A stretch of 35,972 nucleotides of DNA. It comes from Mesostigma viride. Lineage: Eukaryota; Streptophyta; Mesostigmatophyceae; Mesostigmatales; Mesostigmataceae. Position numbers and translations under genes: made by a program. The DNA is taken from contig RPFO01000303.1 of the NCBI GenBank assembly GCA_009746045.1, positions 1 to 35,972 on the forward strand, read 5' to 3'. Of this stretch, positions 26,331-35,972 are shown in pieces. Position 1 is the first letter of the stretch. The number at the start of each line of letters is the position of its first letter. The notes beneath the pieces are model-generated. The model saw nothing but the letters and a program-made list of their open reading frames with translations, had not been told where the DNA came from and ran no database searches.

Positions 26331-27552
26331 GGCGTGGTGGGCCGAGCCACCTTTTCTTGCATGGGCGTACTGCCCTTTGTTGCTGGACGCGGTCGGGTTG
26401 CAGGCCGCCTTTCCCTCGCTCCCTCGGCCCCCGGCCTTCCTGGCCCTAGTGGCTCGCGTGCGGGCGACATTTCTTTCCGCCGCCCCCCCGGTGACGGCCT
26501 CGACTCTTTGGGGGTATGTCTTGGAAGGATATCACGCCGGCTGCCGGCTGCCGTGGCATCTCCCGGCCGCCCGGCAGGAAGAGCTGCTTTCCCTGGACGA
26601 GCGGGTGGGTCAGGAGGTGGTCGAGTTCGTCACGGCGGTGGCTCGCGACGCTCAGGTCTCGGTGCGGGCGGCCTACCTCGCGGGCGGCGCCGACCTGGGC
26701 CTCATGTCCCCGCGGCAGCTTCGCCTCTTCTTGGACGCCCAGGCCCCGCCTCCCGGCCCGGTTGCCAGTGGGGGCTTTCTCATCACCTCCCTCAGCCTGG
26801 CGCAGGCCGCCATGCTGCGTGTGGAGTTCGGGGCCCCCATCGCGGTTCAGGGCGGCCAGGCCATCTTGGTGGACTCGGCCGGGCGCGCCCAGCCCCTAAC
26901 CGCGGGGACGCCTGTTTCTGCCTTCCTCCACGACATCCTGGAGTTGGCAGGCATCCCGCACGAATGGCACCCCGCGGCTGACCAACCGGTCGGCATCCTC
27001 TCGCGCGCCCAGATTGCTGCTCTCCCGGGTTGCTGGGAGGCCGGCTGGGACCCGCCCCCCCCTCATGTCCGGTCCCTTCTGGAGGGGGACGACCCCGAGT
27101 CGGGCTCCTGTGCCATCTGCCTTGAGCCCTTCCGGGCGGGGGATGGCTTGTGTCGCCTGCCCGCGTGCGGCCACACATTCCATCAAGCGTGCATCGCGCG
27201 CAGCTTGCTCCACTCCGCGCCGCGCTGCCCGTTGTGCCGGGCTGTTGTGCCACCCCCTGGGACAGTCTGCGCTTCCTCTCGGCCCGCCCCCGGTCTCGCT
27301 GGGTCCCCTGCCGGGTCCCCACCGGGCCCCGGGGCCAGCTGCCTCCCCGACCCCTCGGCCGCCCGGCCTCGTTGCCGGGGCCTGGGGTGGTCGCGGGCGC
27401 GCTGGCGAGTCCCCCGGGGAGGGGCGCCGGCGTTCTCGATCCCCCTCCGCTGGGGGTCTCCCCGGTGGGCACTGCCTCCTCCGTGGCCCCGGCGGGCAGG
27501 CCGGGCGCTGGTCGGGTCGTGGTGCGCGCGCCTGCCGGCCCGGCTGGGGTGA
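26330..27552 (+). pseudogene. Retrotransposon ORF segment 2: RING-H2 finger
   Basis: After an unassigned ~250-residue region (helical, with VGQEVVEFVTAVARDAQVSV and an AEFGAPIAVQGG-like stretch), a RING-H2 finger lies at 27,109-27,237: C-x2-C-x14-C-x-H-x2-H-x2-C-x10-C-x2-C. RING-H2 domains are E2-binding modules of ubiquitin ligases, unusual in a retrotransposon. The frame is lost in the Pro/Arg-rich GC-rich linker after about 27,300. Confidence 0.7.
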
Positions 27553-27559
27553 CGCCGCA

Positions 27560-28680
27560 GGCCCCACGTCCTGCCTTTGCTGGCGCCGCTCCCCGCCACT
27601 CAGCGCCCGCCGACGGCCTTCACCGGTGTGCCGTGCTGCTTCCCACGGGGTCCCCGTGTGCTGGTGTGTTCCACAACCGTAACCTCCTCTGCCAGCACCT
27701 TCGCGCTGTGCACCCCGATCTCGGCGCGGCGGATCTGCAGGCCATGAGCTGTTACCGGTGCCCGGAAGCTCACTGCCAGCGGGTGTACTCCATTCACGGG
27801 CGCGCTCAGCACGCGCGCGCCTGTGTTGCTCAACGGCCCCTCAACCGGCCAGCAGTCCCGGCCCCCTCCCCCCTCCCGCCTCGGCTCCCACCGGCTCCCA
27901 GCCCCCGCCGCCCGACTACTCGGCCAGTTGGCGTTGGCTTGACACGGTTCCCTGGGATGCATGCGCCATCAACCCGACGTCTACCCTGACCGACCTCCCC
28001 CACCGCGCGCGTAGCCTTTTCGCGCAATGTGCAATCGTTTCTCTCCGGCGCATGCACGCCGCTCCGGACGACCCGCTGGGCTTTAAACTGCACATGGTGA
28101 CCCCCCGCCTGCTCCTCACCCCTCTCGGGCGTGGTGTGCGCGGCCTCCAGGGTGCGGTTATTGCCCGTTGCCGACGCTTTCTGCAGGGGGACTGGGAGGG
28201 GCTGTTTGGCGTGCCGCCCCCGCGCACGGCCCGGCTGTCGGGGGAGGTCAACTTCGAGCGGGTGGCCGCCGACGTCATCCGCCTCGTCCGCGAGGGGCAG
28301 CTCAGCCGGGCCATGACCCGCTTGGAAATGGCCAAGCTGGCCCCCGCCAATGCGGCTACCCTGGCGGCCTTGGAGGCTCTTCACCCTGCGGAGCCCGGAT
28401 TCCAGCTGCCCGTGCCGGACCCCCTGCCGGCCCCCCTCCGGCTGGACCGCGACTGCTTCCTGGAGGTGATGCGTGCGGTCCCGCGGGCTTCCTCTACCGG
28501 GCCGTCGGGCTGGCGCTACGAGCACTTGGAGGTCCTGGTGGGGCATGGGGGCGAGGACATTCTCTTTGACACCCTCATTGACCTGGCGGCTGGTCGCGTT
28601 CCTCCCGCTGCGCGCGAGTGGTTAGCGGGCGCTCGCCTCCTCGCTCTGCTCAAGGGTGTCTTGCCCCCCCCGAGGGCAAG
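27560..28680 (+). pseudogene. Retrotransposon ORF segment 3: C2H2 fingers and pre-RT region
   Basis: Two C2H2-like fingers at 27,627-27,825 (C-x9-C-x12-H-x4-H, then C-x4-C-x11-H-x3-C), as at the N-terminus of R2-type elements, where they bind target DNA. A frame change near 27,900 leads into a region with SGWRYEHLEVLV and LLALLKGV, which fits the usual pre-RT 'GP.G.R.eHL' and 'l..L.K' segments. The frame breaks at a run of eight C at about 28,665. Confidence 0.7.
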
Positions 28681-30828
28681 GTGCGCCCGATCGCCTGCGG
28701 TGAGGTGCTCCGCAAGCTCGTGGGCAAAGTGATCTGCCGCCAAAAGGCGCCCGAGCTCCGTGCCTTTTTCTGCCCGCCCCTCGCAGCGGGTGAGACCTCG
28801 GTGGCGGCCCAGCTGGGGGTGACGACTCCAGGCGGGGCGGATATCCTCATCCATTCGGTGCAGGCCTACCTCGAGGCCCACCCCACCCACGCTGTCGTCA
28901 AGGTCGACTGCCACAACGCGTTCAACAGTCTGTCCCGCGCCAGCATGTTTGCGGCCGTCATGGAGTCCTTCGAGGACTTGTACGCTTGGACAGCCGTGTG
29001 CTACGGCCAGCCCGGCCAACTGGTTCACATCATGGAGGACGGCACTCGCGGCGGCCTGCTGTCGCGGTCGGGCACCCAGCAAGGGGACCCCCTGGGACCC
29101 CTGTACTTTGCCGCCCCCCTCCAGGGTTGCCTCCAAGCGGTCCATGCTGCCCACCCGGCGGTCGCTATTCAGGCCTACTTGGATGATATCTACCTTCTGG
29201 GCCCTGTGCCGGACACCACCGCGGCTCTGCTGGCACTGCAGACCGCGGTGGCCGACATCAACCTCCAGTTGACCCTGGCCAAGTGCGCGGTGTACTCGCC
29301 CCAAGGTGATTGCTCCGGCTTTCCGCCCCAGCTCTTGGGCCGGGACGAGCGCCTCCATGGGTTGGATGTCCTCGGCGTTCCGGTTGGCGACCCCGCGTTT
29401 GTCATCGATGCTCTGCGGGCCGCCCTCGAGGCACGCACTGAGGTACTGCCCTTGATTGCGCGCCTTCATGATTCGCAGACCAAGGGTCTGCTTCTGTGGT
29501 TTTGCGCTCACCCTCGCGTCGTTCACTGGCTCCGGGGCGCTCTTCCGGCTCAGGTCCGGCTGGCCGCCGAGGGCCACGACGAACGCATCCAGTCGGCCTT
29601 GGCGCAGCTGGTCCCGGGCCCCGACCTCCCGCCACATGCTATTCGCATTGCCTCCCTGCCTGCACGGATGGGTGGCTGCGGTCTGACTCGTGCCGCCCGG
29701 CTGGCCCCAGCAGCATTTTTGGGCTCCGTCGCTCAGTCGTGGGCGGAAAGCTGCCGGCTCCTGCCCCTTTTGGCAACGGCAGCGCCTGACCTCCTGGACC
29801 CCAGCAGCCCTTTGCCCTTCGTCACCGCCATCCAGGAGGCCTATGCTGAGATCCAGCAGGCCTGTTCTCCCGTCCGTGCCGCTCAGGCGGTACAGCGCCA
29901 CCTCCCTCGCGGCACTCCCTCGGTCGCCTCCGTTCAATCTCCCGCCGCATTCCCTGCTCGCGTCATCGATAAACACCAGAAAACCTACGCGGGTATTCTG
30001 CACACGGCTGATTGGATTGCTCTTTTCGCGGACCTCAACGCCCAGGGACGTGCGTGGCTGTTCTCGCTTTCCTTGCGGAGTGTGGGCTCGGCGTACCTTC
30101 GTGCTCTTCCCATGGCCCCCCCATTCGCCTTGGCTCCCAGCCACTACTCGGTGGCGCTCCGGCACCAGCTATTTGCCCCGCAGCCTCTTGTTCCGGCCGG
30201 GCGGCCTTGTGGTAGCTGTGGGCAGCCGCTGGATCCCACGGGGACTCACTACCTTGCCTGCATGGGGGGCCAACAGAATCAGAATTGGTATTTGTATTTG
30301 CACACTGTCCTCCTGACGGTGGTGCTCGCCATGATTCGGTCGGTTTTCCCCCACGCGAACATCCGGTCCGAGGATGCGGATGGCGCTGCCTTCTATTCCC
30401 CCAACCACCGGCCTGACATCGTGGTGCTGGACTTTGAGGGGGGTGGCCGGCATCTGCTTATTGACGTTTCGGTGGCGCGGCCCTTGGCTCTTAGCCACGT
30501 GGCTGGGGCCTCCCTCACGGCAGGTTACACGGCGGACCGGGCGGAGCGGGCCAAGCTCCTGGCCTACGGCGACGTCGGGCACCATCGTGTGGTGCCCTTT
30601 GTCCTGGAGGAGTTTGGGGCCATGGGGCCCCTGACCTCCGCCTTCTTCAAGGAGTGTTGCCGGCTCCGGGAGGACCGGCTGGACCTGGAGGGCCAGCGGG
30701 CCCCATGGTCGGCGCGGACCTGGACGTCATATTGGCGTCAGCGCTTGTCGGTGGCGCTGACTCGGGCCATGGCTGACATCATGCTCCGCCGTACGCGGGC
30801 TGATTTTGCGGTGCAGCAGGGCTATTAG
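28670..30828 (+). CDS. Retrotransposon ORF segment 4: reverse transcriptase and restriction-like endonuclease
   Basis: About 718 codons open to the TAG at 30,826. RT motifs: GKVRPIACGEVLRKLVGK (fingers), motif A KVDCHNAFNS at about 28,900, motif B RSGTQQGDPLGP at about 29,065, motif C YLDD at 29,176-29,187. After the thumb comes a CCHC knuckle (CGSCG...THYLAC, about 30,208-30,262), then the restriction-like endonuclease core RPDIVVLDF...LLIDVSV (about 30,409-30,472). It would perform target-primed reverse transcription. All catalytic residues are present in this segment, although the upstream frame is broken. Confidence 0.9.
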
Positions 30829-30970
30829 GTTCCTCCCGTTAGGCGTTTCCATTGGTCTTATCGTAGTATAGAGATTTGACATGGCTCTGTATAGAGGTTT
30901 ATAGCTGGGCGTTTGCTTTGGTTTGAGTGATTTCACTCTGCTGTAAGTAATTATATTATTAAACATATAT
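30829..30970 (+). other. Retrotransposon 3' region and boundary
   Basis: AT-richer sequence after the stop; base composition changes here from strongly GC-rich to near-balanced. The exact 3' end of the element is not defined. Confidence 0.4.
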
Positions 30971-31991
30971 CTAGTTCTTCAACGTAGGAGGATTCTTCCT
31001 CATAATAGTAGCTAGTTCAGACGTGATACAGGTAGTAAGGTAGTGTGGAACTAGCACTGAATCAGGTAGGCGCCACCTATTATGGTTTTGCCAGGACTCG
31101 GAATTCTGAGTTAGTAGCATGACAAAGGTAAGGTAAAGAATTGTTGGGGAGTAGACATCCAACTTAGGGATATTAGCAAACAAAGGTAGAGAGGGGGGCT
31201 TAGGGGGGTGGGCACGGTCATATGTACCAATAGGCCCACCATCCTCATCCGATACAAAGGGAGGTAAGAACCTGGGGCTGGGATAGGTTTTAACCAGAGG
31301 GTTGGAAGGGGCCACAGCCTCAGGAGCATGACCATACATGTATGGAATAGTATATTCTTCCCTAACAGACGAGTAGGCGTAGTAGTCCTAATTCTTATCA
31401 TGTAAGGGCATGGTACTAAAATCACTATTTTTTATTTTTTTTTTCAGCCACACGCGAAGGAGCTTGTGCAGCCTCATAAGCGGTATCAGGGTAGGACCAG
31501 GCGACAGGGGGACCGTTGGGCACAACGCTGGGATGACCACTAGGGCCCATAGGAGCCTGACTGCGACCCAAACCATAAGGAGGCACATATGAGGTAGTAA
31601 TAACAGAAGGAGCAGTAGGGACAACACGAACTGCAGTAGTAGGAGCTGCATTATCAGTAGGGGCTGCTGTAGCCACTGGGGCTGGGGTATAGGTAGGGGG
31701 AAGGGATGCTTCCCTTTGAGCCCTAATAACACGTACCCGCTCCTCATAAGTTAGAGGGGCTCCAGAAGGGGTACGACGCAAGTAGACGGAAGGGGTAGCA
31801 GGAGGTAATATTCTAGTACGTAGGGAATCACCTTGAGGGGGAAGATGGTGCACATTATCCAATGAGTCCCGTCTAGTATTAACATTATTAGTAGAAGGTA
31901 AATCCGTGTTAGTGGACATCTCCACCATATTACCTGACATACGTAGGGAAATAGGTGACATACCACCACCCAGAGAATAATTAGAAGCCAT
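30971..31991 (-). pseudogene. Unknown Pro-rich gene family, copy 1 (two frame interruptions)
   Basis: From ATG 31,991 (an upstream ATG at 32,021 is also in frame) the protein is Ser/Pro/Thr-rich, with LTYEERVRVIRAQREASLPP, then GPSGHPSVVPNGPPVAWSYP and AYEAAQAPSRVA. At a T/A run near 31,427-31,444 the frame shifts to NSDFSTM, meets one TAG (31,388-31,390) and stays open to 30,971 (YPSPRFLPPFVSDEDGGPI...). The two breaks may be a short intron, decay or sequence error. A diverged copy follows at 32,400-33,602. No known domain; a gag-like or species-specific family is possible. Confidence 0.45.
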
Positions 31992-32021
31992 TATGGAAAA
32001 ATAAGGTAAAGTTATGAACAA

Positions 32022-32419
32022 GGTACATGAAAGTAGGAAGATGCCTTAAAAAGTAAGTAAAAGAAAACAACAAAGGTAGTCACAAAAGAAAACACTCAAC
32101 CACCAAAATGGGTAAGAAATCATAAAGCAGAAAAGTTACATGCAACCACTCCACTGAGTAGGAAATAATAATTTACTCTTTCTTTGTAACCGTAATGGAC
32201 AAGGAACCAAATGTTATAGGGGTTCTAATGTTTTAGGGGTTTGCATTCAGGTAACTATCTATTGTGCCCCCTCCCCCCTTACATCAACAAGGAAAATCCT
32301 TGTATAAGAGTGGGGAGGAAAAACCACATGAGGAGAATCACGTGACATAAGAGTTGTCAAACAGGATGGTGGGGGAAAAATCAAGGGCAGCAAGATCTAC
32401 AACACCGAGATCCAACTGC
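32022..32419. other. Intergenic region
   Basis: Between the two family copies. AT-rich, no coding frame supported. Confidence 0.5.
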
Positions 32420-33602
32420 TTATGAGGTAGGAGAAAGGGTAAAGTTATGAAGGCTAGTGAGTAAAAACAGCCACACAATGGAGGTGAGTACGCACAAACT
32501 AAGGGGTATAGCCTTATAATCTGGCTTGGGTATATAACGAATACATGTAGGGATGGTTAAGCTCGGGAAGGTGCGAGGGATCGTAGCTACTATATAGCCA
32601 TAGGACCACTTTCTTCTACTGACACAAAGCGTGGAAGAAACCTGAAGGTTGGGCATAGATAGGGTAGGTTGTAGGTAGGGGCTTAGCCTGAACCAAGCCC
32701 TCACGCTGATAACCATAATAAATGGTAGACACATTGATAACCTTCCCTAAGCGAAGAATATGCCAAATGAACATAGTTCTATCATCCAATAGCATAGTGC
32801 TAAAATCTTGATTAACTTCTAAATTTGCTACGCGAGAGGGCATCTGAAAAACCTGAAAATTTTCATAGGCAGCGATAGGATAATCCCAAGTTGAGGTGGG
32901 CGCAAGGGTAGGGCAAAAGGGTGACCAGAAGGGCCAAAAGGAGCTAGGAAAGAACGTCTTGGGGGTACAGCACCAGAGGCAGGGGTTGCAGGAAGGGTAG
33001 AAGTATAGTGACAGGGGGAGGACGTATTGGCTCACTGGCCCGTTGCTGGGCAGCCCTAACCTTAGGGGTATCAGTAGGGTTACCTTGTACATTGAAGGCA
33101 GGGGTAGGGGAAGACCGATCAGGTTTCATAGGCAATGGTAGGCTGCGCAAAAGGGCAGGAGGACGCATGGGGACGGCAGTAGGTCTACCAGAAGGACGTA
33201 TATAGGAGCATGCGTACGACCATTTACTTGTAGGTGCCACACCCAACAGGGTAGGAGCAGCAACAGAAGCTGGGGCAGGGTTAGTAGACGTAGGAGGGAG
33301 CTGCCCGTGTGCAGCACTAGCTAACCTAGCATGCTGACGTACTCCAATAGGCGTAGGGGTGCATCCATAGGCGTACGATTACCTAAGTGGTACGCAGGGG
33401 TCAAGGGAGACTCGGTAGGAAGCCTAGACATCACTGCCTGTGGGGTAAGGTATCCATGGACTCACGCTTACGGCTTATTACCAACAGGGGTAGCATAAAC
33501 ATGGGTAGAAGGAAGATGTGTACTAGTAGGGTCACTACCACTAGCACTAGCACGATGATTGATAGCGGGTAAAACGCGACCAGGGGAAGATTGAGAGACC
33601 AT
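32420..33602 (-). pseudogene. Unknown Pro-rich gene family, copy 2 (decayed)
   Basis: From ATG 33,602 a short Ser-rich frame stops after about 44 codons. Further pieces in different frames match copy 1 in order: GPSGHPFALPLRPP, WDYPIAAYENFQVFQMPSRVA, QDFSTMLLDD, and RFLPRFVSVEESGPM. Several stops and frame changes separate them, so this is a pseudogene of the same family. It gives support that the copy 1 segments belong to one gene. Confidence 0.5.
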
Positions 33603-35509
33603 TTGTAAGAGAAGGTGCTATTTTACTTTTCCTTAAACAAGGTAGTAGGAATTAAGGGTAAAAGAACCAAAGTCAATACAAGGACGCTATCTGGGATACG
33701 AGTACTAGACGTAGGATACTGGTTGGGGAAACATGCCACGGGTGGTAGAGTGGGGAGGCATTGCAAGGGTAGACGCTACCTTACTAGGCAGGGCGAGGGT
33801 AGTCGGGGGATGGGCAGGAGGACGTATCACAACCCAACCACAACTACAGGTAGGTAGGGAATCCGTCTCTAGTAATAGTAATAATGATGATGATAATAAT
33901 AATAATAGTAGCACCAGGTTTATACTACCTAGGGAGGCAAATCTAGGAACTGCAAGAGGTTCCCCTAGAAAAGGACCATGACAGACGCGATAAAAGAAAG
34001 GAAGAAGCAACTAACAAAAGCGTCAGAAAATAAAAACCATGGTATATAACGCAGGACGCACCACTGATATGGGAGTCGTTGAAAGATGGCGCCCGAATGG
34101 TCGTCGATGACCAACGCCGTAGCCGAGGAACTCCTGCTGTGGGGTACAACACAAACCACAGGGGTCTAAACGTAGGCACATACATCCAAGCGTAAAACTG
34201 AGTGGAAGGCGAAGAACAACGTTCTAGCATCGGCGACTAGCCGAATCTATTCCTAGGCAAGGTATACAAGTACTAGCACTGCGTGCTGACCGACTTTACT
34301 CCTAATGAACGCATAGGAGGCACATGAGGTGGAGGAGGCGTCGAGATTTCATTGAGTGTAGGGGAAACTTTTAATTTCCTTTCCTCCCCCCCCACAAAGC
34401 ATCTAAGATGCTTGCCAAGAGCTGACGAGCATATAGGCACAAACCCAAACGCGGGGCGTACGGGAATGTATGAATAAGAGGTGGCTAAAGATAGGAATGT
34501 AATCCTTTATCTGTACCAGAGTGAGAAAAGTGTGTTCCACAAGCCGGGAACATAAGACAGAGCTATCAAGCAAGGCTGACAACATTAATGTAAATAATCA
34601 TAATCCTTCATTCGGTAGGGGTAGAAGATGACTGACGAACCCCACGAGGGGTCTCAACTTGGGGTCGTGTATGATAGACAGTAGAATTTAATGAAGATAC
34701 ATTCCAGTTAGCATTCATACATTAATAGGATAAAGAATCGCAGCCAGGTACAAAAGGTGTAGAAAACAAGGACGCTAATCGTCCCACTACATGTGCCAAG
34801 ACAGCACCCAGCAAACCGATGATAAGTAGGCCAACACCGGACCAGCAACCCTACTGGTGCCGGAACTGAAACAGCAACCCTAATTATGCAAAATGCGTAG
34901 GATCTAAGGACAGAATAGGTAATATATCTATCTATGCACACAGCCCGCGGCGATCAAGTCTAACTTCGTCTAGAAGGTGTCCTGGACTGCAGGCAGCACG
35001 GTATCTAGGCGTCTAACAGGCGACTCGACCATTACCTGTTAAATTGTCGTCATCATTGCAGGCAGCGCCGTCTAGGTCGCGGGGTGCCAACGCCGTGTAT
35101 AGATTGTTATGAGAGCTTTGTCGGGGTTCCCTAAACTAACTCCTCGATTACCATTGTTACGACCCGGTTCTTCTACTCTACCTCGACCCCAGGATCTAAC
35201 CTGTCCTAGACTAACTAACCCGGTAGAAGAAGGAACCCAGTTCTGCATTTTGAAAGATCGTTGAACTCCCGACTCTAATGCTTTCCGATAATTGTTTCCA
35301 TACTAAGCCATTGACACATTTACTTAGACTTACTGGCAATAACGTACATCCATGGTTCGACTAGCTATAACAAGCCATATCAAAGGTCGAACTGTCAACA
35401 CAAGGAAATTGCAACACCTAAATTGGCCGACAACCTCGTGCGTGCTCGGGCCACACATGGCCCTCGCCCGTACGATCACGGACAGGGTAGATCTACGCAG
35501 GACAACATT
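33603..35509. other. Gene-free AT-richer region
   Basis: Frames on both strands are short and of non-protein-like composition. A TAATAATGATGATGATAATA trinucleotide stretch lies at about 33,876-33,908. I see no RNA gene, element end or promoter that I can support. Confidence 0.4.
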
Positions 35510-35971
35510 CTATTGCCCCGTAGAGAGGGCGCTGGTCCAGAACACACAGAGCGCCAACGGTCCAGGCCATAAAGTACGCAGCGCGGCGCGACTGCACCGG
35601 CCCACAGCACTGAACAATTGACACGTAACTGGACCGACTAATAAAAAGGGTCCTAACCACACGTAAACATAGGAAGGACAACAGTCGTAACCACGGACTG
35701 TTCCGGAATAGCTGAGGCCACCAATAACGTAAGGCCTGAATTTACGGCCGTAATAACACAGTTTGTTACGCGCCGTAACACTGATAGTCAGCATTTTGAA
35801 GAAGGTCACGTAACCGTTGCGGAGTTGCCTCACGGTACGCGCCGCCATCGCCTGGTGGGTGGCCAGGCGACGGGCAGCCTCCTCCTCATATTCTTGCCGC
35901 TTGGCAGCGAGCCGGAAGGCCGTCTCGCGACGGACCTCCCGGTCGCGCTGCGCGCGCGACGTTCCTCGTTG
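35510..35971 (-). CDS. Possible gene fragment entering from the right edge (Arg/Glu-rich helix)
   Basis: An open frame runs in from beyond the window. The first ~48 codons encode a charged, helix-forming stretch (RDREVRRETAFRLAAKRQEY, EEEAARRLATHQ) typical of coiled coils, in GC-rich DNA unlike its left neighbour. From about 35,820 leftward the composition changes and the remaining frame to 35,510 does not look coding, so the real exon may end near 35,825. No family recognised. Confidence 0.3.
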   Translation of the reverse strand, partial: QRGTSRAQRDREVRRETAFRLAAKRQEYEEEAARRLATHQAMAARTVRQLRNGYVTFFKMLTISVTARNKLCYYGRKFRPYVIGGLSYSGTVRGYDCCPSYVYVWLGPFLLVGPVTCQLFSAVGRCSRAALRTLWPGPLALCVFWTSALSTGQ

Positions 35972-35972
35972 A

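Larger units (their letters stand above)
25732..30960 (+). mobile_element. Non-LTR retrotransposon with restriction-like endonuclease (R2/CRE/NeSL-type group)
   Basis: GC-rich block between the palindrome edge and AT-richer DNA. Order of domains: PHD finger, RING-H2, two C2H2-like fingers, reverse transcriptase, CCHC knuckle, PD...D endonuclease. N-terminal zinc fingers plus a C-terminal restriction-like endonuclease is the R2-like single-ORF architecture. No LTRs, RNase H or APE endonuclease are seen. The ORF is split into at least four frames, mostly at C-runs, so it is either decayed or mis-sequenced. I find no poly-A tail or clear target-site duplication. Confidence 0.8.

Noticed and set aside
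28640-28690. Programmed frameshift before the RT domain
   Set aside because: The break lies in a run of eight C and other breaks in the element also lie in C-rich tracts, so decay or sequence error is simpler; no stimulatory structure was identified.
28516-30165. 549-residue minus-strand frame opposite the reverse transcriptase
   Set aside because: Antisense shadow of the RT/endonuclease frame.

Overview
The window looks like protist DNA (algal or amoebal nuclear DNA, or a giant-virus segment resident in it) rather than a prokaryotic locus. The reasons are spliceosomal-type GT-AG introns with GTACGT donors, TATA-like boxes, F-box-like, RING, TRAF-type and MYND zinc-finger proteins, and a non-LTR retrotransposon with a PHD finger. 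The left 4.4 kb is compact and intronless, in the style of Nucleocytoviricota genomes: an antirepressor-like (Bro-N-like) protein, an ADP-ribosyltransferase-fold protein, a Rieske oxygenase and a small Cys-rich protein. I cannot tell from sequence alone whether this is a virus, an endogenised virus or a host chromosome.

Layout. (1) 1-4.4 kb: viral-style genes; the ART-fold and Rieske genes share a duplicated promoter element. (2) 4.4-6.2 kb: no genes, a TTCGGGCTAT-type inverted-repeat element followed by a ~30-bp-based tandem repeat. (3) 6.2-11 kb: a divergent RING-like/MYND pair, an F-box-like gene and an acidic-tailed protein, with promoters rich in GGAATATTCC. (4) 11,238-25,731: a ~14.5-kb palindrome without spacer, centred at 18,479/18,480. 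Each arm carries a two-intron RING/TRAF-type gene, two F-box-like genes, one CxxC-rich zinc-binding gene and one TTCGGGCTAT element; the centre holds 16 mirrored CCACGTGGC boxes. (5) 25.73-30.9 kb: a GC-rich non-LTR element (PHD, RING-H2, C2H2, reverse transcriptase, CCHC, restriction-like endonuclease) abutting the palindrome's outer edge, broken into frames at C-runs. (6) 30.9-36 kb: visibly more AT-rich DNA with two diverged, decayed copies of an unknown Pro-rich gene, then mostly nothing recognisable.

How it fits together. Genes in 6-25.7 kb share a regulatory vocabulary (HSE-like GGAATATTCC, CCACGTGGC, two core-promoter types, a common 3'-end motif) and encode mostly ubiquitin-adaptor-like or zinc-binding proteins. 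They look like one expanded, co-regulated accessory module that was then inverted and duplicated. Arm-to-arm identity is highest at the centre and falls outward, which suggests hairpin-end replication or gene conversion rather than a simple fold-back read artefact. Several frame breaks sit in homopolymers or GCN runs, so some may be long-read assembly errors.
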